From positions 6,484,001 to 6,548,000 of the forward strand of contig NC_060898.1 of the NCBI RefSeq assembly GCF_014805685.1: a stretch of DNA of 64,000 nt. The letters run 5' to 3'. A program made the position numbers and the translations under genes. The DNA comes from Silurus meridionalis (lineage: Eukaryota; Chordata; Actinopteri; Siluriformes; Siluridae). Every line of letters starts with the position of its first letter. Position 1 is the stretch's first letter. The notes beneath the pieces were generated by a model. That model did not search any database and was not told the DNA's origin. It saw only the letters and a list, made by a program, of their open reading frames with translations. Positions 24,560 to 36,424 of this stretch are shown here, piece after piece.

Positions 24560-25458
24560 CTAAAAACTTCTAAAATGTTTCTTTAGTGTATTTTTTCTTA
24601 ATTAGTGTAAAAAACTAAAATAGTCAAAGGCTTTTAATGTACAAAAAAAATTCTGCATTTAAAACTTATAATTAAGCATTAATTAAAAATCTAATCAGTG
24701 AACAACTGGTCATTCTTTTTTTGCACACTAAATTAAAATACACTTCTCATACATGGTAGAATCGAATCCTGCTAAATCTGTTATGATTTGATTGCTGTTT
24801 AATGGTTTAATAATTGAATGGTGGGAACCATTGGAAATTGAGGCTTACTGGGCTTACAATTTAAAAATTAAGTGAAAATACACTATACTGACAAATTATT
24901 GGCACAACTAAATTTGAAGGAAAAATAACTAAAAGTATACCACAGGGGAAAAAAGCAAGGCAAACAACAAACTAACAAACAAAGACTTACACCAGGCAAC
25001 TCAAGAAAAGCCGGGAGACTCAGGAAACGTACCACGTTACTTCAACAGCATAACTTCAACAAGCAACTAACTCAGACAAAAGGGGAACCATAATACACTT
25101 GGGGCTAACAGGACTCAGGTGGTAACAATACAAGTTAATTAGGGCCTCGGGCACAAATTGGCAACATTTGATGGTGGGAAAAATTGGTAAAAAAAACAGG
25201 TAAGAAAAAAACATAAACCTAGCTGGAACACCAAAGTCCTGACTGTAATTGGATATTCAAAAGGCACACCAAACTATTTTAGATCTAGTGCATGTTGAAT
25301 ATGGCCAAAATGCTCTTGTTTTTTTTAAATAAATATTAACCAAACATAAAAATAAATTGTTATACGTTTCAGGCTAATTCAGCGAGTATTTGCTTATTTA
25401 TGACTTAAGTAAAATGTATTCTAAATTTTTTGCCTTTTGCTTTTTATTTAAATTCTCT
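24560..25458. other. Intronic sequence, possible old repeat at 24940-25250
   Basis: 24940-25250 has the ACTCAGGAAACG...GGGGCTAACAGGACTCAGGTG style of a dispersed fish repeat, but I cannot define ends. Confidence 0.35.
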
Positions 25459-25460
25459 TC

Positions 25461-25850
25461 ATATACACTATATGGACAAAAGTATTGAAACACCTGACTT
25501 TCTCAGCCATATGTAGTTATTTGTCAAACTGTTATCACAAAGCTGAAGCCACACAGTTGTAAATGGTGTCTTTGGATGCAGTAGCATGAAATTTTCTCTA
25601 GGAACTAGGAGACCCAAACCAGTTCCAGCATGACAATTCCCCTGGGCATAAAACTCCATGAGGATATGCTTTGCATGTTTTGGAGTGGAAGATCTCTTGC
25701 TATAGATCTCTGAACTTAACCCTATTGAACACTTTTGGGATGAATTGGAACACTGACTGCACCCCAGGCCTTCTCATCTCACCTACATCAGTATCTGGTA
25801 TTGCTAACACCTTTGTATTCGAATGAGCACAAATCTTCCCTCTCTATGGC
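25461..25850 (+). mobile_element. Tc1-like element relic, ACTATATGGACAAAAG family
   Basis: The left end TATACACTATATGGACAAAA is clear. Inside, CCAGTTCCAGCATGACAATTCCCCTGGGCA corresponds to the QHDNAP block of a Tc1 transposase. CTTAACCCTATTGAACACTT corresponds to the LNPIEH block, and TTTTGGGATGAATTGGAACA follows. Stops and frame changes make it inactive. The right end is eroded. Confidence 0.82.
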
Positions 25851-26183
25851 TTTCTCATGGTCTACAAGGGACATGTCTCAGTTTGATATTGCATTGGTTG
25901 ATAAAGACTTAATGAGAAAGCAGTGTTTAAATAATACCAGTAAATTACACTCCACTAAAATGGAGCTCGCTTTCTTCTTTCATGTACAGAAAAGTACCAG
26001 TAATCTCCTTTTATACCACATATACACACATTTTCTCCCACTCCCCACTGTTAATATATGCCTCCTTTTGATCTCCTAATGGAGTGTTTTGAACAAATTT
26101 TGTGAAGTATTGAAGTGTGGTGCATCACAATACAAGGTTTAGAAGCTGGAGGATCTCCCGCTGAGCACTGCGCGCACACACGC

Positions 26184-26184
<1 letters not shown>

Positions 26185-26234
<50 letters not shown>
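26185..26234. repeat. (CA)n microsatellite
   Basis: About 25 CA units. Confidence 0.97.
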
Positions 26235-26236
<2 letters not shown>

Positions 26237-26239
26237 ATG

Positions 26240-26740
26240 ACTGTGGGTCTGCTCCTTCATGATAACATTAGGTTATTAATGTTAGCTTGAATGAATGTAT
26301 GTTTTTATTTTTTTTACCATTTGCATGTGTTATTCATGTGTGTGATGTGTAGATTTATGAGGGGGACATAATGTCTTACACAAGTGTTTGCAGAAAAGTA
26401 GTTTGTTCTATTTAACTTATTTGGTCCCCAGTTTAAGCCTGAACTCATGTTACAATACCTACACATAGTTTCCACAGTTCTCATGTGTGTGTGCTTTTTC
26501 TCATTTCCACCTCCCATAAGCATGCAGTAGGCGGACTGGCTACTCAAAATTACACAGTGTAAACGAATGTGGTAGTGAGTGTGATAACATGCCAAAATGC
26601 CACCATCTTTTCCAATCTGTCTATTTACGAGGTAATCGTATGTATGTGTGTACTGTGTAGAGTATGTGTGGGCGGAGCAGACAGATGAATTCGAGTTAGA
26701 AGTCCATTTCTCAGCATCTCTGGCAGTGACATCTTGTTTA
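26240..26740. other. Intronic sequence, nothing recognised
   Basis: No supported feature. Confidence 0.4.
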
Positions 26741-26745
26741 TCTCA

Positions 26746-26751
26746 ATGTGT

Positions 26752-26806
<55 letters not shown>
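26746..26806. repeat. (TG)n microsatellite
   Basis: About 29 TG units, 111 bp from a (CA)n tract of opposite strand sense, so the pair could fold as an inverted repeat. Confidence 0.97.
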
Positions 26807-26809
<3 letters not shown>

Positions 26810-26914
26810 ATCTTCGGGCCGGACTGATGATCATATATCATTGCCACGGCAACCAGCGCCGCTGTGACAGGACAGGAGATTGAGCCTTTGCTGTGCGCAA
26901 TTTTTGAATTTTCA

Positions 26915-26917
<3 letters not shown>

Positions 26918-26961
<44 letters not shown>

Positions 26962-27101
26962 ATCTATCTTTTGGTTCTCTAGTACTTTGTGAGATTCAAT
27001 CTAAAACACAGACACACACACACACACACACACACACACGCGCACACAAAATCTATAGTTCGGTTCTCTAGTACTTTGTAAGATTTAATCTAAAACACAC
27101 A

Positions 27102-27137
<36 letters not shown>

Positions 27138-27232
27138 CTATCGTTTGATTCTCAATACTTTGTTACTGTAGTTTCAATCTTAAATGCATGCGCACGCACA
27201 CACACACACACACACACTTACACACACACACA
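26918..27232. repeat. CA-bearing minisatellite, 3-4 units of about 85-95 bp
   Basis: Each unit is a (CA)n run followed by AATCTAT, TTGGTTCTCTAGTACTTTGT, and GATTCAATCTAAAACAC or diverged versions. Units begin near 26918, 27009, 27097 and 27197. The third spacer is the most diverged. Confidence 0.9.
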
Positions 27233-27324
27233 TGAAATATCAAAACAACATGCATTATTGTCCCCTATCTTACAAGAAAAAAAAACCAATAATGTGACAA
27301 GTCTTTGGAAGAACAATCAAAATA

Positions 27325-27893
27325 CAGTATATGGCCATAAGTATGTAATCTATCAGACCATTATATCCATATATGGATGTTCTACAACTCTTGCTAAAGT
27401 TTATAGCACACTTTAATCTAGGATATCCTTGCAGTAGTACAGTTTTCTTCACTGGAACAAAGAGAACAAATATTTCCCGTATGACAATGTACCTGTTCAC
27501 AAAACAAGCTTCATTAAAACTAGGTTTACCAAGGTTGGATTGTAAGAACCAAAGTGCCCTTCTCATCCCCACCGAACGCATTTGATATGAACTAGAATGG
27601 CGATTGAAAGCCAGATGATATGGTTTGCATGGGAAAGAGTGAAAGATTTTTTAGTGGCCTGCTTCCTCAATCCTATTGAACACTGTTAGGATGAATTTTA
27701 ACACCACAAGTACCCCAGGCTTCCTCACCCTGGTTTTAATACCTAAGAGTACCTGCATCTTTAACATCTTTCCAGAAGGCTAGAGGTTATTATAACTTTA
27801 AATAGAGATAAAGTGTGGAATAAGATGTTAAAAAAAAATCACATAAATAAATCTCATGGTTAGGTGCTCTCAAACTTTTGACCATACCACGTA
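27325..27893 (+). mobile_element. Tc1-like element relic, ACTATATGGACAAAAG family
   Basis: Starts ACAGTATATGGCCATAAGTA and ends CTCTCAAACTTTTGACCATACC. Inside, TCCTATTGAACACTGTTAGGATGAA matches the LNPIEH-type block of the copy at 25461. Inactive. Confidence 0.7.
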
Positions 27894-27899
27894 CAGTGA

Positions 27900-28735
27900 A
27901 TTTTAATGTGGCAACTATAAGATAATACTCAGATATGTTTAAGTATTGCATAATATTGCACAAGATTGCTGAGGACTATTTTTACAGGTATAATGCCCAT
28001 TTATAATAATATATTATAATAATCTAACAAAATATATCATAAAACAAATACATGTTTTTATAATATTATACAGCATACCTGATATATAGGTGCCTACATA
28101 CCTTGTGCTATATAATGTATGCTGACACTGAAAGCATAATTGCGTTTTAACTGAAAGCGTGTCATTACACTGTGTTTTTATATCTACAGTCTGTTTTTAT
28201 ATCGTATTACATATTCCTTTCGAATTTTCACTGTACATATTTGTCATACTGATTATGCAGGGGTTTTTTTTCCCGGTTCTCTTATTAGACATGTTTTATT
28301 TTCTTCCCTCCTGCCTTTCTATCGTACCTGTCCACCTGCTACTGATCTGCCTGCTACTCCTGTTAGTCTTGCTTCGGGCGTTAACATGAGTAGACATTTA
28401 CATTTAGTTTCTCCTTTTAGAGGAACATAAGCTGATACATTTTTAATGCTTTTAAGCTCTTACCTGGGAGCGAACCAAAGAAATATCATTGCGATGCTAC
28501 AGTACAGTGCAGGTTAGAAAAGAAGCTCTGGAGCTTTGGGAAGGAGGAACACAGGGTTCCAGGAGTAAAATTTTTTTTTTTTTTTTATAGTAACACATTG
28601 TAAAGTGTATTTAGTTGCTTTGCACTGGATGATCATTTATTCTGTTATTGTATTAGGGGTCTTTATAGAGAGATTACATTGAGCACTGATGTGCCTAGTG
28701 TTTCTGTTGCTTAAATTCACTATAAAGCCTAATTC
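27900..28735. other. Intronic sequence, nothing recognised
   Basis: AT-rich at 27990-28060. No supported feature. Confidence 0.4.
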
Positions 28736-28900
28736 CTTCATCATAAAAGAAGATAATGACCCAGAGCACAGTGCCAAAGCTGCCAAAGCTGCCAAAACGG
28801 ACATCTTCTGGTGGATAAAGGGAAAAGTTCTAAAAAAAAAAAAACCACAGCTCTTAGACCAGACATTAAGCCAGTTGAGCAGAATTTATTTCACGTCAAT
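28735..28900 (+). mobile_element. Tc1-like transposase fragment
   Basis: The translation gives IIKEDNDPEHSAKAAKAAKT and a weaker downstream match. (Q)DNDPxHxA is the second catalytic block of Tc1 transposases. The triplet repeat GCTGCCAAAGCTGCCAAAGC is a local expansion. Confidence 0.65.
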
Positions 28901-28902
28901 TC

Positions 28903-28965
28903 ATTTTTAGTTGTATAGCACCTTTAACAATGGACAATGTCTCAGAGCAGCTTTACACAGATAAA
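28903..28965 (-). mobile_element. Solo 3' end of a fish retroposon
   Basis: TTGTATAGCACCTTTAACAA then GGACAATGTCTCAGAGCAGC is the complement of the retroposon 3' end also seen on the + strand at 58905-58980. Confidence 0.65.
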
Positions 28966-29220
28966 ACGGTAATAAAGTCTAGTTTTTTTTTCCTGAAAAG
29001 AAGACTATAGGGAGAAACCATTGAAAACAGAGAACAACTGAAAAAAGTTCGGGTATGAGCCTGAGTAAGCATCACTAACAAAAGAAAGTTTGGAAATGTT
29101 AGAGTCACAGGCTTCATGCAGCCAAATATTGTTATATTTACTTTTGATTTGTAAAACTTTTGCTCACCCAAATATTGGGTGGTCTGGCATTGACTGCACT
29201 ATGGACTAAGTTAAACACTG

Positions 29221-29223
<3 letters not shown>

Positions 29224-29287
<64 letters not shown>
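29224..29287. repeat. (TA)n microsatellite
   Basis: About 31 TA units. Confidence 0.98.
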
Positions 29288-29289
<2 letters not shown>

Positions 29290-29290
<1 letters not shown>

Positions 29291-30347
29291 TATAAAAAAA
29301 AATAAAGCTGAAATTCTGATTTATCGTTTCATATTTATCTAGCAAATACAAAACAACTGGCTTTGCTGCTTCATTACTTTTGGTGTCTTTAAATCTATTT
29401 TGTAGTTTGTGAAAATGAGAGCTAAAAAGATCAGTAAAAGTGTTTCTAAATTAATACAGAGAGTAGGGTAAGGGCACTTTGTCTTCCACTTTACTAATCA
29501 AGCAGCAGTGAGCATTATAGCAGCTACCTAAGCAATGTAATAGTAATGTTGTGTCTGTGGTATGTTGTTCAAATGTTTATCTCCTCTGCAAAATGAATAT
29601 TTAAAGTTATTAATTTTGATGTCAGAAATCAACAAAAGAAAACCATTTGGGTAATTTTCTCACGTCTAGAGTGAACACTAAAAAATCATCTTCAGAAAGT
29701 GCTGATAAGGTCCTCCTCCCAAGAATGTATGCTGATGGGCCATTATCATAGGAAATGTGTAACAAGGATGATTAGAGTAACTCATTTACATAGTTGCTTT
29801 CACCCATTTGTAATGCAGCAAGTGTCTTGTAGTATATGCAAAATTCAGGGTTAGCCTTGATCTGTGGACAAATAAAATGGCTGACAAAGCAATGGGATTA
29901 GAAAAAATGGGAGCATGATTCAAATATGAAGCCTTTCATTATTCAAAATAATAATTTGACTGATGAGATTGCTAAGGAAAAATGTTCACGGTGCTCTGTA
30001 GGTTTAACAGGTTGCAGAGCTAGTTAAGAGAAGCTGTCCATGCTTCTGATATTCTGCCTCTAATCTCATTGAATGTCCCCAAATCTCAGTGTCTATAAGA
30101 CTAATCGGAAGTGAGGGCAAGCAGAAGCCAATTAAAATTATGCAAATCGGCATCATGGCTGACTGCGGACGACTTGCTTTCACTTTTTAACTCCGGATTC
30201 AGCATTTCCGACAGCGTACATGCTGCTCAGTGAGAATTTAACACCATCTATTCTGCTCACAGACCTGTCATGATGCCGTTTATATCGTTCAAATACTAAC
30301 ACAAAGGGTACACCCCTAACATGTGGTGTTAATTGCTGTCATTCCAG
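29290..30347. other. Intron immediately upstream of the first Ig1 exon
   Basis: No mobile element recognised, in contrast with neighbouring regions. It ends with a modest pyrimidine tract and ATTCCAG. A candidate region for splicing or enhancer elements, by position only. Confidence 0.4.
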
Positions 30348-30548
30348 GAAATCGAGCTGGGCTTTCAACCGCATCCGGGACCCTGCCTCGCTTTCTTCAG
30401 GAGCCGGATGATGCTTACATCGTCAAAAGCAACCCGATTAAGCTCCAGTGCCGAGCTAGGCCTGCGCTGCAGATCTTCTTCAAGTGCAATGGAGAGTGGG
30501 TTCACCAGAACCAACACACATCACTGGAACACATAGATCTAGAAACAG
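30348..30548 (+). CDS. unc5d: UNC5-family netrin receptor (UNC5D-like), exon with N-terminal half of Ig domain 1
   Basis: UNC5 proteins are single-pass receptors for netrin and FLRT proteins that act in axon repulsion and cell survival. This 201 bp exon starts after the acceptor ATTCCAG and ends at the donor ACAG|GTAAAG. Both flanking introns are phase 1: two bases complete a split codon, 66 codons follow, and one base is left over. The translation contains [20 protein letters not shown] and then [19 protein letters not shown], the family's signature opening of Ig1. Two of the four Ig1 cysteines are here (LQC and FKC). The wording fits UNC5D better than UNC5A, B or C as I remember them. By comparison with other UNC5 genes this is probably exon 2; the signal-peptide exon must lie upstream of the window. 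An ATG at 30323 is intronic and is not a start. Fish can carry two unc5d paralogues, and I cannot say which this is. Confidence 0.92.
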
Positions 30549-30689
30549 GTAAAGACACACATTACACAATAGATAGATATTCATACTGTATACAGTAAAG
30601 ATTTGCATAGAAATATCTGAATTATGAGAATTTTATGTATATAATATATATGCATATATATTTGTTTATACTGTATATACACACAAATG

Positions 30690-30980
30690 TATACACTATA
30701 TAGACAAATACTAGCCATATGTGGATATTCCCTAAACTGTCACCACAAAGTTTTCATTCAATTTTACCTTCACTTGAACTTGGAGACCCAAACCTTTTCC
30801 AGCATACAGTTCCTTGATACACAAACTGAGCTCCATTCAAATCTCCACAAGCATACTTCAAAATCTAGAGGCACTTCTTCCAAGAAAAGTGAAGATTTTT
30901 TATAACAGCAAATGGGGACTAAACATGGAATGAGATTTTCAAAAGGCACATATCAATCAAAGGTCAGGTGTCAGCTTTTT
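30690..30980 (+). mobile_element. Short Tc1-like MITE relic, ACTATATGGACAAAAG family
   Basis: Left end TATACACTATATAGACAAAT. Interior AACTTGGAGACCCAAACCTTTTCCAGCAT as in the 25461 copy. Right end AAAGGTCAGGTGTC. It lies about 140 bp after the donor of the exon. Confidence 0.75.
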
Positions 30981-31159
30981 TTATGTATTTATAATAACTG
31001 TATATACTGTATATTCTGACAAACTATATATTTAATATATTTGAATCACCATTCAAAATTAATGAACTGCTTATAAACAGTTATAACCATTGTAACATAC
31101 AGTTTTAGCTTTAGAAACTGTATGTGAAAATGTGCCTCCTTGTTAGTATTAAAATTATA

Positions 31160-31946
31160 TACCGTAATTTCCGGACTATAAAGCCCATATATAAGCCGCA
31201 CCCACTGAATTTGACAAAGATTTTTATTTTGAACACAAATAAGCCACACCTATCTACAGGTGAAACTAATGAACTTTACACAGGCTTTAACAAAAGACAG
31301 TGTCTGTTACACGGTGTAACAGGTGAAATATGTTGTGGCTCCTTTAAGAGCAGAGCGGCATTTTGGGAATAGCCTGCCTCCACATTTTTCCGCTATTACT
31401 GCATGTGTGCAAGACCGAGGAATATGTCCTTATTATTTTCTGATGCTCATTTCTAAGTTTCTTTGACAAACCCGTAATGTTGTTGCCAAGAAAAATAAAA
31501 AAGCACGAGTTTTGGAAACCTGTCTGTGTTTATATGATTTCTGTTGCAACTGGAGTTAGCGCGCTATCCCTTGACCCAGACTCAATGCGTTACAACGGCT
31601 TGTATCTAAACAGTAGCCTACCAAGAAAGTCATTGTTCACTGTCTTCCTCCTTCCTTTCACAACTATTTCTCTCGGGAGTTTTTCTTTTGGCATCGTCGT
31701 GCGTAAAAAAAAAAAACAACGCGTTTTCCCCTGATGCGGTGCAGCTCAGAACACAGGTGAGGTGCGTTTTTTCGTTTCCGTGAGGAAATTTAATTGGTCT
31801 AATGTTATGCGGCTCAGTTTTTTGGCTTGAAGTTTGTGAAACCGGGAAAAACATTCAAAATTTCTAAATAAGCCGCTTTGTTGTTTAAGCCGCGGGGTTG
31901 AAAACGTGGTAAAAAAGGAGCGGCTTATAGTCCGAAAAATACGGTA
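31160..31946. mobile_element. CCGGACTATAA-type TIR element, long copy (787 bp)
   Basis: Left end TACCGTAATTTCCGGACTAT, inverted right end TACCGTATTTTTCGGACTAT. Contains all segments of the 22450 copy plus roughly 180 bp (about 31380-31560) absent there. TA precedes and follows the ends. No transposase. Confidence 0.9.
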
Positions 31947-31949
31947 ATT

Positions 31950-33636
31950 AGTTGTGAATTATGCTTGCATATTTATAATAAATATTCTGCAATATACTGT
32001 ACTAATGGTTGATCATTATAGTGACACAGAAGGTGGTATAAAAGCACAAATATAAGTAGAGGAAGAGAATGAATTGTTTTTTTTGTTCCATGTTTACAAA
32101 GCACAATGAGATGTAGCTGTCATGTGAAACCATTTAATAAATTGAGCATTTTTGAGCATTGACTGCATTAAAGTTAGAATTTAATGCAAATTTTAATTAG
32201 TCAATCTAACAATTGTCTGCAATTGTTAGAATTTAAAACCATTTGTATGCATTTGTAAACCTTCTGATTAAGTGTTTGTACCAGACATTGACAGCTGATA
32301 CCCAAAACCATTTATTTTTTAATCAGTCAGCTTGAAAATGTTTGTAACAGCCAATCACAGGCTTTGCCATGCAGCTCACAGAAAGTTTCGCAATTATAGG
32401 CCGGACGTAGCAAACAAGGCCTCTGCCTTTAAATTATATTGCTCACAGAAGATAGCTGTACACTATTTCCGATTGAGGCCCTTTTGTCAATGACAAGTGT
32501 ACTAGGAATGTACTTTATTTCATGGCATGACAATTAATTAATTAAGATAGTCACCTCCCATGTTTAATTCAATTCCAGATTCATACCACCCAGCCAAAAC
32601 ATCGATTTGATTTAGTATTTAAGTGACATACTTCTAAATAATAGCAACTACGTATAATGTTGTATTACTCTTCCTATAACTATGAGTTTGCTCTTGAATA
32701 ATATCACTTGTATAAAATTGCGTGTTACTTTTTGATAGCTACGAGTTGGAAGGCCATGAAAGCAACAGTGATGCAATCGTGAGAAATGTTATTCTTTTTT
32801 GCCTTCAGTGTGCCAGACACCAATTGTTATTTTTTTTTTCAATTCACAAACCCTGAAAACAGCCTGCGGCTTTTCGTTTTCACACACTGCCTCCTTTTTT
32901 TCCCCCTTTTATGAAGTTTATTTTATTTATTTCTTTACACTCACACTGTTTTGAATGAAAGAAACAGGTGGACAAAGCTGGCGTTTGATGCTATTCAGCA
33001 ACTGAGAATAGTATAAAGAGTGGACTGTGGTTTGTGATGATAGACGATGATAGCCTGTCCATGAATGATGGTCATTTATATTCAAAAAGGCAACATAGCA
33101 CAGTTACTTGAAATGGCAACTTGAAAAGTTTTGATCCCACCATGTGGTCCCATTATAAGTGTTTTTCCTTTCAGCAGAGGAAATAAATGATACATTTAAG
33201 CCAGTTAATTCTTGTTATCCAAGAATATTTTTTTTCAAACAGACAAATCCGCTGTCAAACATTGTCTAATCAAAAAAATAATAATAATCTAAATTACAAA
33301 TGAAAACGTTTATCTTAGTCACACAATTTGAAAAAATATCATTCAACATATTATGACAAAAACAAATCTGGGGGCCTTAATATGGAAATAGCCTTAATGT
33401 CACTTTTATATACCTTTGAGCATTATGTGGTAAAAACCAAGGTAATTGGACACTATTTGGTTGTCGATATAACTTTAATTTGGCATTATGGAGAATTGTG
33501 TAAAAGGTGTTTGGAAAAGTGTAGTCTTATTTAGTAATTTTTTTTTAATACTGTTACTTGACACCACTTTTTCCCCTTTTTACTTTATTTGTAGTGAAAT
33601 GCATGATATTTTGGAGCTCTCTCTCACACTCTTTAA

Positions 33637-33640
<4 letters not shown>
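31950..33640. other. Intronic sequence, nothing recognised
   Basis: No mobile element ends or exons recognised. Confidence 0.4.

Positions 33641-33642
<2 letters not shown>

Positions 33643-33694
<52 letters not shown>
33643..33694. repeat. (TG)n microsatellite
   Basis: About 26 TG units. Confidence 0.97.
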
Positions 33695-33697
<3 letters not shown>

Positions 33698-34127
33698 TTG
33701 TAAGGTAAGCTAATCGACTGCAAATCTCCAACGTGCCATTGATTTATTCGGAGGTCCCATAGTGCAGGACAGATATACACCGATAGCATCTCCCCAACAG
33801 ACAGGGCAATAAATCAAACTCAGATAGCGGGACTGCTGTTGTCCTTGGGCTGCATGCACACGCTGTGCTTGATGATTTGTTCGGCTGTGCTGTCATTATT
33901 TTTCAATTCTGACAATCTGATAATAGTGCTCAACATTATAGTGATGTATAGCAGCCTGTCCTGTAGCACTCATTGCCTAAACAGGATCTGATAACATATG
34001 CAGAATATAAATGTGTAAATTTTAATTGGGGGATTAATTTTGGAGTTTGTAGGACTTTTCTCGATAATGAAACAAAAATGAAAAAACAAGAGCAGTTATT
34101 GAAAAATGTCCTGCCATTTGTCTAAGT

Positions 34128-34139
34128 AAAAAGTAATTA

Positions 34140-34215
<76 letters not shown>

Positions 34216-34227
34216 TAATTACTTTTT
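34128..34227. repeat. 100 bp palindrome with (TA)n centre
   Basis: AAAAAGTAATTATACTATA at the left is exactly complementary to TATAGTATAATTACTTTTT at the right. The centre is pure TA. A second (TA)n tract follows at 34241-34303. Confidence 0.95.
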
Positions 34228-34234
34228 TACATTT

Positions 34235-34303
<69 letters not shown>

Positions 34304-34305
<2 letters not shown>

Positions 34306-34897
34306 GAGAAGAGCTTCAAAAGGTGGAGGAATTCAGGTACCTGGGGTCAACAGTGCAAAGTAATGGAGAGTGTGTTAGAGAAGTGAAGAAAAGAGTGACA
34401 GGAGTGATTTGTGATAGTAGGGTATCTGCAAAAATGAAAGGGAAAGTTTATAGGACTGTGGTGAGACCTGCGATGTTGTATGGATTAGAGACAGTGGCAT
34501 TGAGTAAAAGACAGGAGGTGGAGCTGGAGGTAGCAGAGCTGAAGATGTTGAGGTTTTCGTTGGGAGTGACGAGGATGGATAAGATTAGAAATGAGTTTAT
34601 TAGAGGGACAGCGCATGTAGGATGTTTTGGTGACAAGGTGAGGGAGGCGAGATTGAGATGGTTTGGACATGTGCAGAGGAGGGACATAAATTATATTGGT
34701 AGAAGAATGCTGAGGATGGAGCCACCAGGTAGGAGGAAAAGAGGGAGGCCAAGAAGGAGGTTCATGGATGTGGTGAGGGAAGACATGCAGGTAGTTGGTG
34801 TAAAAGAGGCAGATGTAGAGGACAGGGTGGTATGGAGACGGATGATCCGCTGTGGCGACCCCTAATGGGAGCAGCCGAAGAAGAAGAAGAAGAAGAA

Positions 34898-34903
<6 letters not shown>
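34304..34903 (+). mobile_element. 5'-truncated RTE-like LINE fragment with open frame
   Basis: An uninterrupted frame to TAA at 34863-34865 encodes the C-terminal region of an RTE-type ORF2: LQKVEEFRYLGSTVQSNGEC, GKVYRTVVRPAMLYGLETVA, LKMLRFSLGVTRMDKIRNEF, RWFGHVQRRD and [20 protein letters not shown]. The 3' end is GATCCGCTGTGGCGACCCCT then (GAA)n. Compared with copies I remember, about 11 residues after KKRV are missing. The clean frame suggests a fairly recent insertion. It sits between (TA)n tracts. Confidence 0.92.
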
Positions 34904-34991
<88 letters not shown>

Positions 34992-34998
34992 GTATGTA
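34904..34998. repeat. (TA)n-(TATG)n microsatellite
   Basis: About 37 TA units, then GTAT/TATG repeats. Confidence 0.97.
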
Positions 34999-35439
34999 TA
35001 TATGTGAGTGTGTGTCAAATGCACCTTGTATATACTATATATAAATATATATTCTTTTATAAGTTTGATAATAGTAAATAGTAAATAGTAAAACTAATGG
35101 CTAAAGGTAAAATTGCACTATTGCAATGCATATGTAAGCACAGTTAAGCAAGATATTTTATTATACATATATTATATTTGTATATAAATTATACATATGT
35201 TTTGAAAAGGTTTCTAAGTAATACACTGAAACAGTATCCAATATTTAAATATTTAAACTCTTTTTAGACTTACAGACTCAAATACTGACTTAGTGAAGGA
35301 CAGAGAAACAAATCTCTATTAGGTTAGGCACAAGTCAGTACAAACTAATTAATGTAAAAACAAAGTATGTATATATATATATATATATAGTCATTTAATA
35401 TATATACAGTTATATTTTTCAAATGGCTTTATCCATTGA

Positions 35440-36420
35440 TCTGCCGTTTTTATTATTTTCAGCATGAAAATTATTTCCAAACTATGAAAAAAGCATGCAT
35501 AGAATTATGTAGCAAAAAAAATGTGTTAAATAACCCTGAATCTTTGTTTTGCAATTCTTCAAAGTCACCATCTTTTGTTTTGATGAAAACTTTGCAAACT
35601 CTCTCAGTTAAGCTCATTAAGTAGTCACCTGGAATAGTTTTCCAACAATCATTTGGAAATCATGCTCCGCTCCCAGAGATGTTGAGTGCTTGTTGGCTGC
35701 TTTTCCTTCACTCTCTGGTCCAATAAATCCCAAACCATCTCAAATGGATTTAGATCAACTGATTGTGGTCTGATGCACTGCTCCATCTCTCTCCTTCTTG
35801 AACAGATAGTTCTTACATAACATAGAGGTGTGTTGTAGGATCATTGTTTTGTTGGAAAACAAATTATTTTCCCACGATGCATGTCCCTGCAAAATGCTGA
35901 GGTAGACTTGCTGGTTAAGTGTGTTCTCAACTTTAACTAAATCGCCAACACTGTCACCAGCAAAACACACCCACACCATCACACCTCCTTCTTCATGCTT
36001 CACAGTGGGAACCACACATTTAGGAACCATCCCTTCGCCCTCTAACATCTAACAAAGACACAGTGTTTAGAACCAAAAGCTCTAATTATGATTTATCAGA
36101 CCATAGGACAATTTTCCACTGATCTAACGTTCATTTCTCACGCAGTCTCCTCTGAACAGTGGATGTTTAAATATGTCTGCCACTTGAACTCTAAAAAGCA
36201 TTTATGTAAATTGATGGTCTTTCTCTCCTGGGACGGTCCTCATGAGAGCCTGTTTCATCATAATGTTTGGTGGTTTTGGAGACTGCACTTTGGAAAACAT
36301 TTAAATTCACTGGAATTTCACCATGATGGACAATTAAAACTCTTGACAAGGAACACCTGTGAATTGATAACCATGCTAGGTGACTACCTCATGAATCTGA
36401 TGAGCAAATGTCATTAGTTG
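35440..36420 (-). mobile_element. Decayed Tc1-like transposon
   Basis: The minus strand at 36048-35755 gives VPTVKHEEGGVMVWVCFAGD, then SVGDLVKVENTLNQQVYLSI and KNYLFKKERDGAVHQ, the core of a Tc1-type DDE transposase. Further on, lower coordinates read as a PFEMVWDLLD-like block. Upstream (36250-36060) there are traces of the N-terminal part. Stops and frameshifts are present. A + strand Tc1-like fragment (ACCATGCTAGGTGACTACCT) lies at 36340-36420, so two fragments may be joined. Confidence 0.82.
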
Positions 36421-36424
36421 CCAT

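Noticed and set aside
26918..27232. Regular repeats with spacers, superficially CRISPR-like
   Set aside because: The repeated part is a dinucleotide run and the spacers are copies of each other. The host is a vertebrate. It is a minisatellite.
30323..30598. Open frame starting at ATG 30323 as the true start of the UNC5 protein
   Set aside because: The ATG lies upstream of a good acceptor at 30346-30347, has no signal peptide after it, and the frame runs past a good donor. It is an exon with intron read-through.
34302..34865. A functional host gene encoding a 187-residue protein
   Set aside because: The sequence is the C-terminal region of an RTE-like LINE, with its first codons from the TA repeat and its typical 3' end after the stop.
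35755..36048. A host gene of 97 codons on the minus strand
   Set aside because: It is the middle of a decayed Tc1-like transposase, with damaged flanking parts in other frames.
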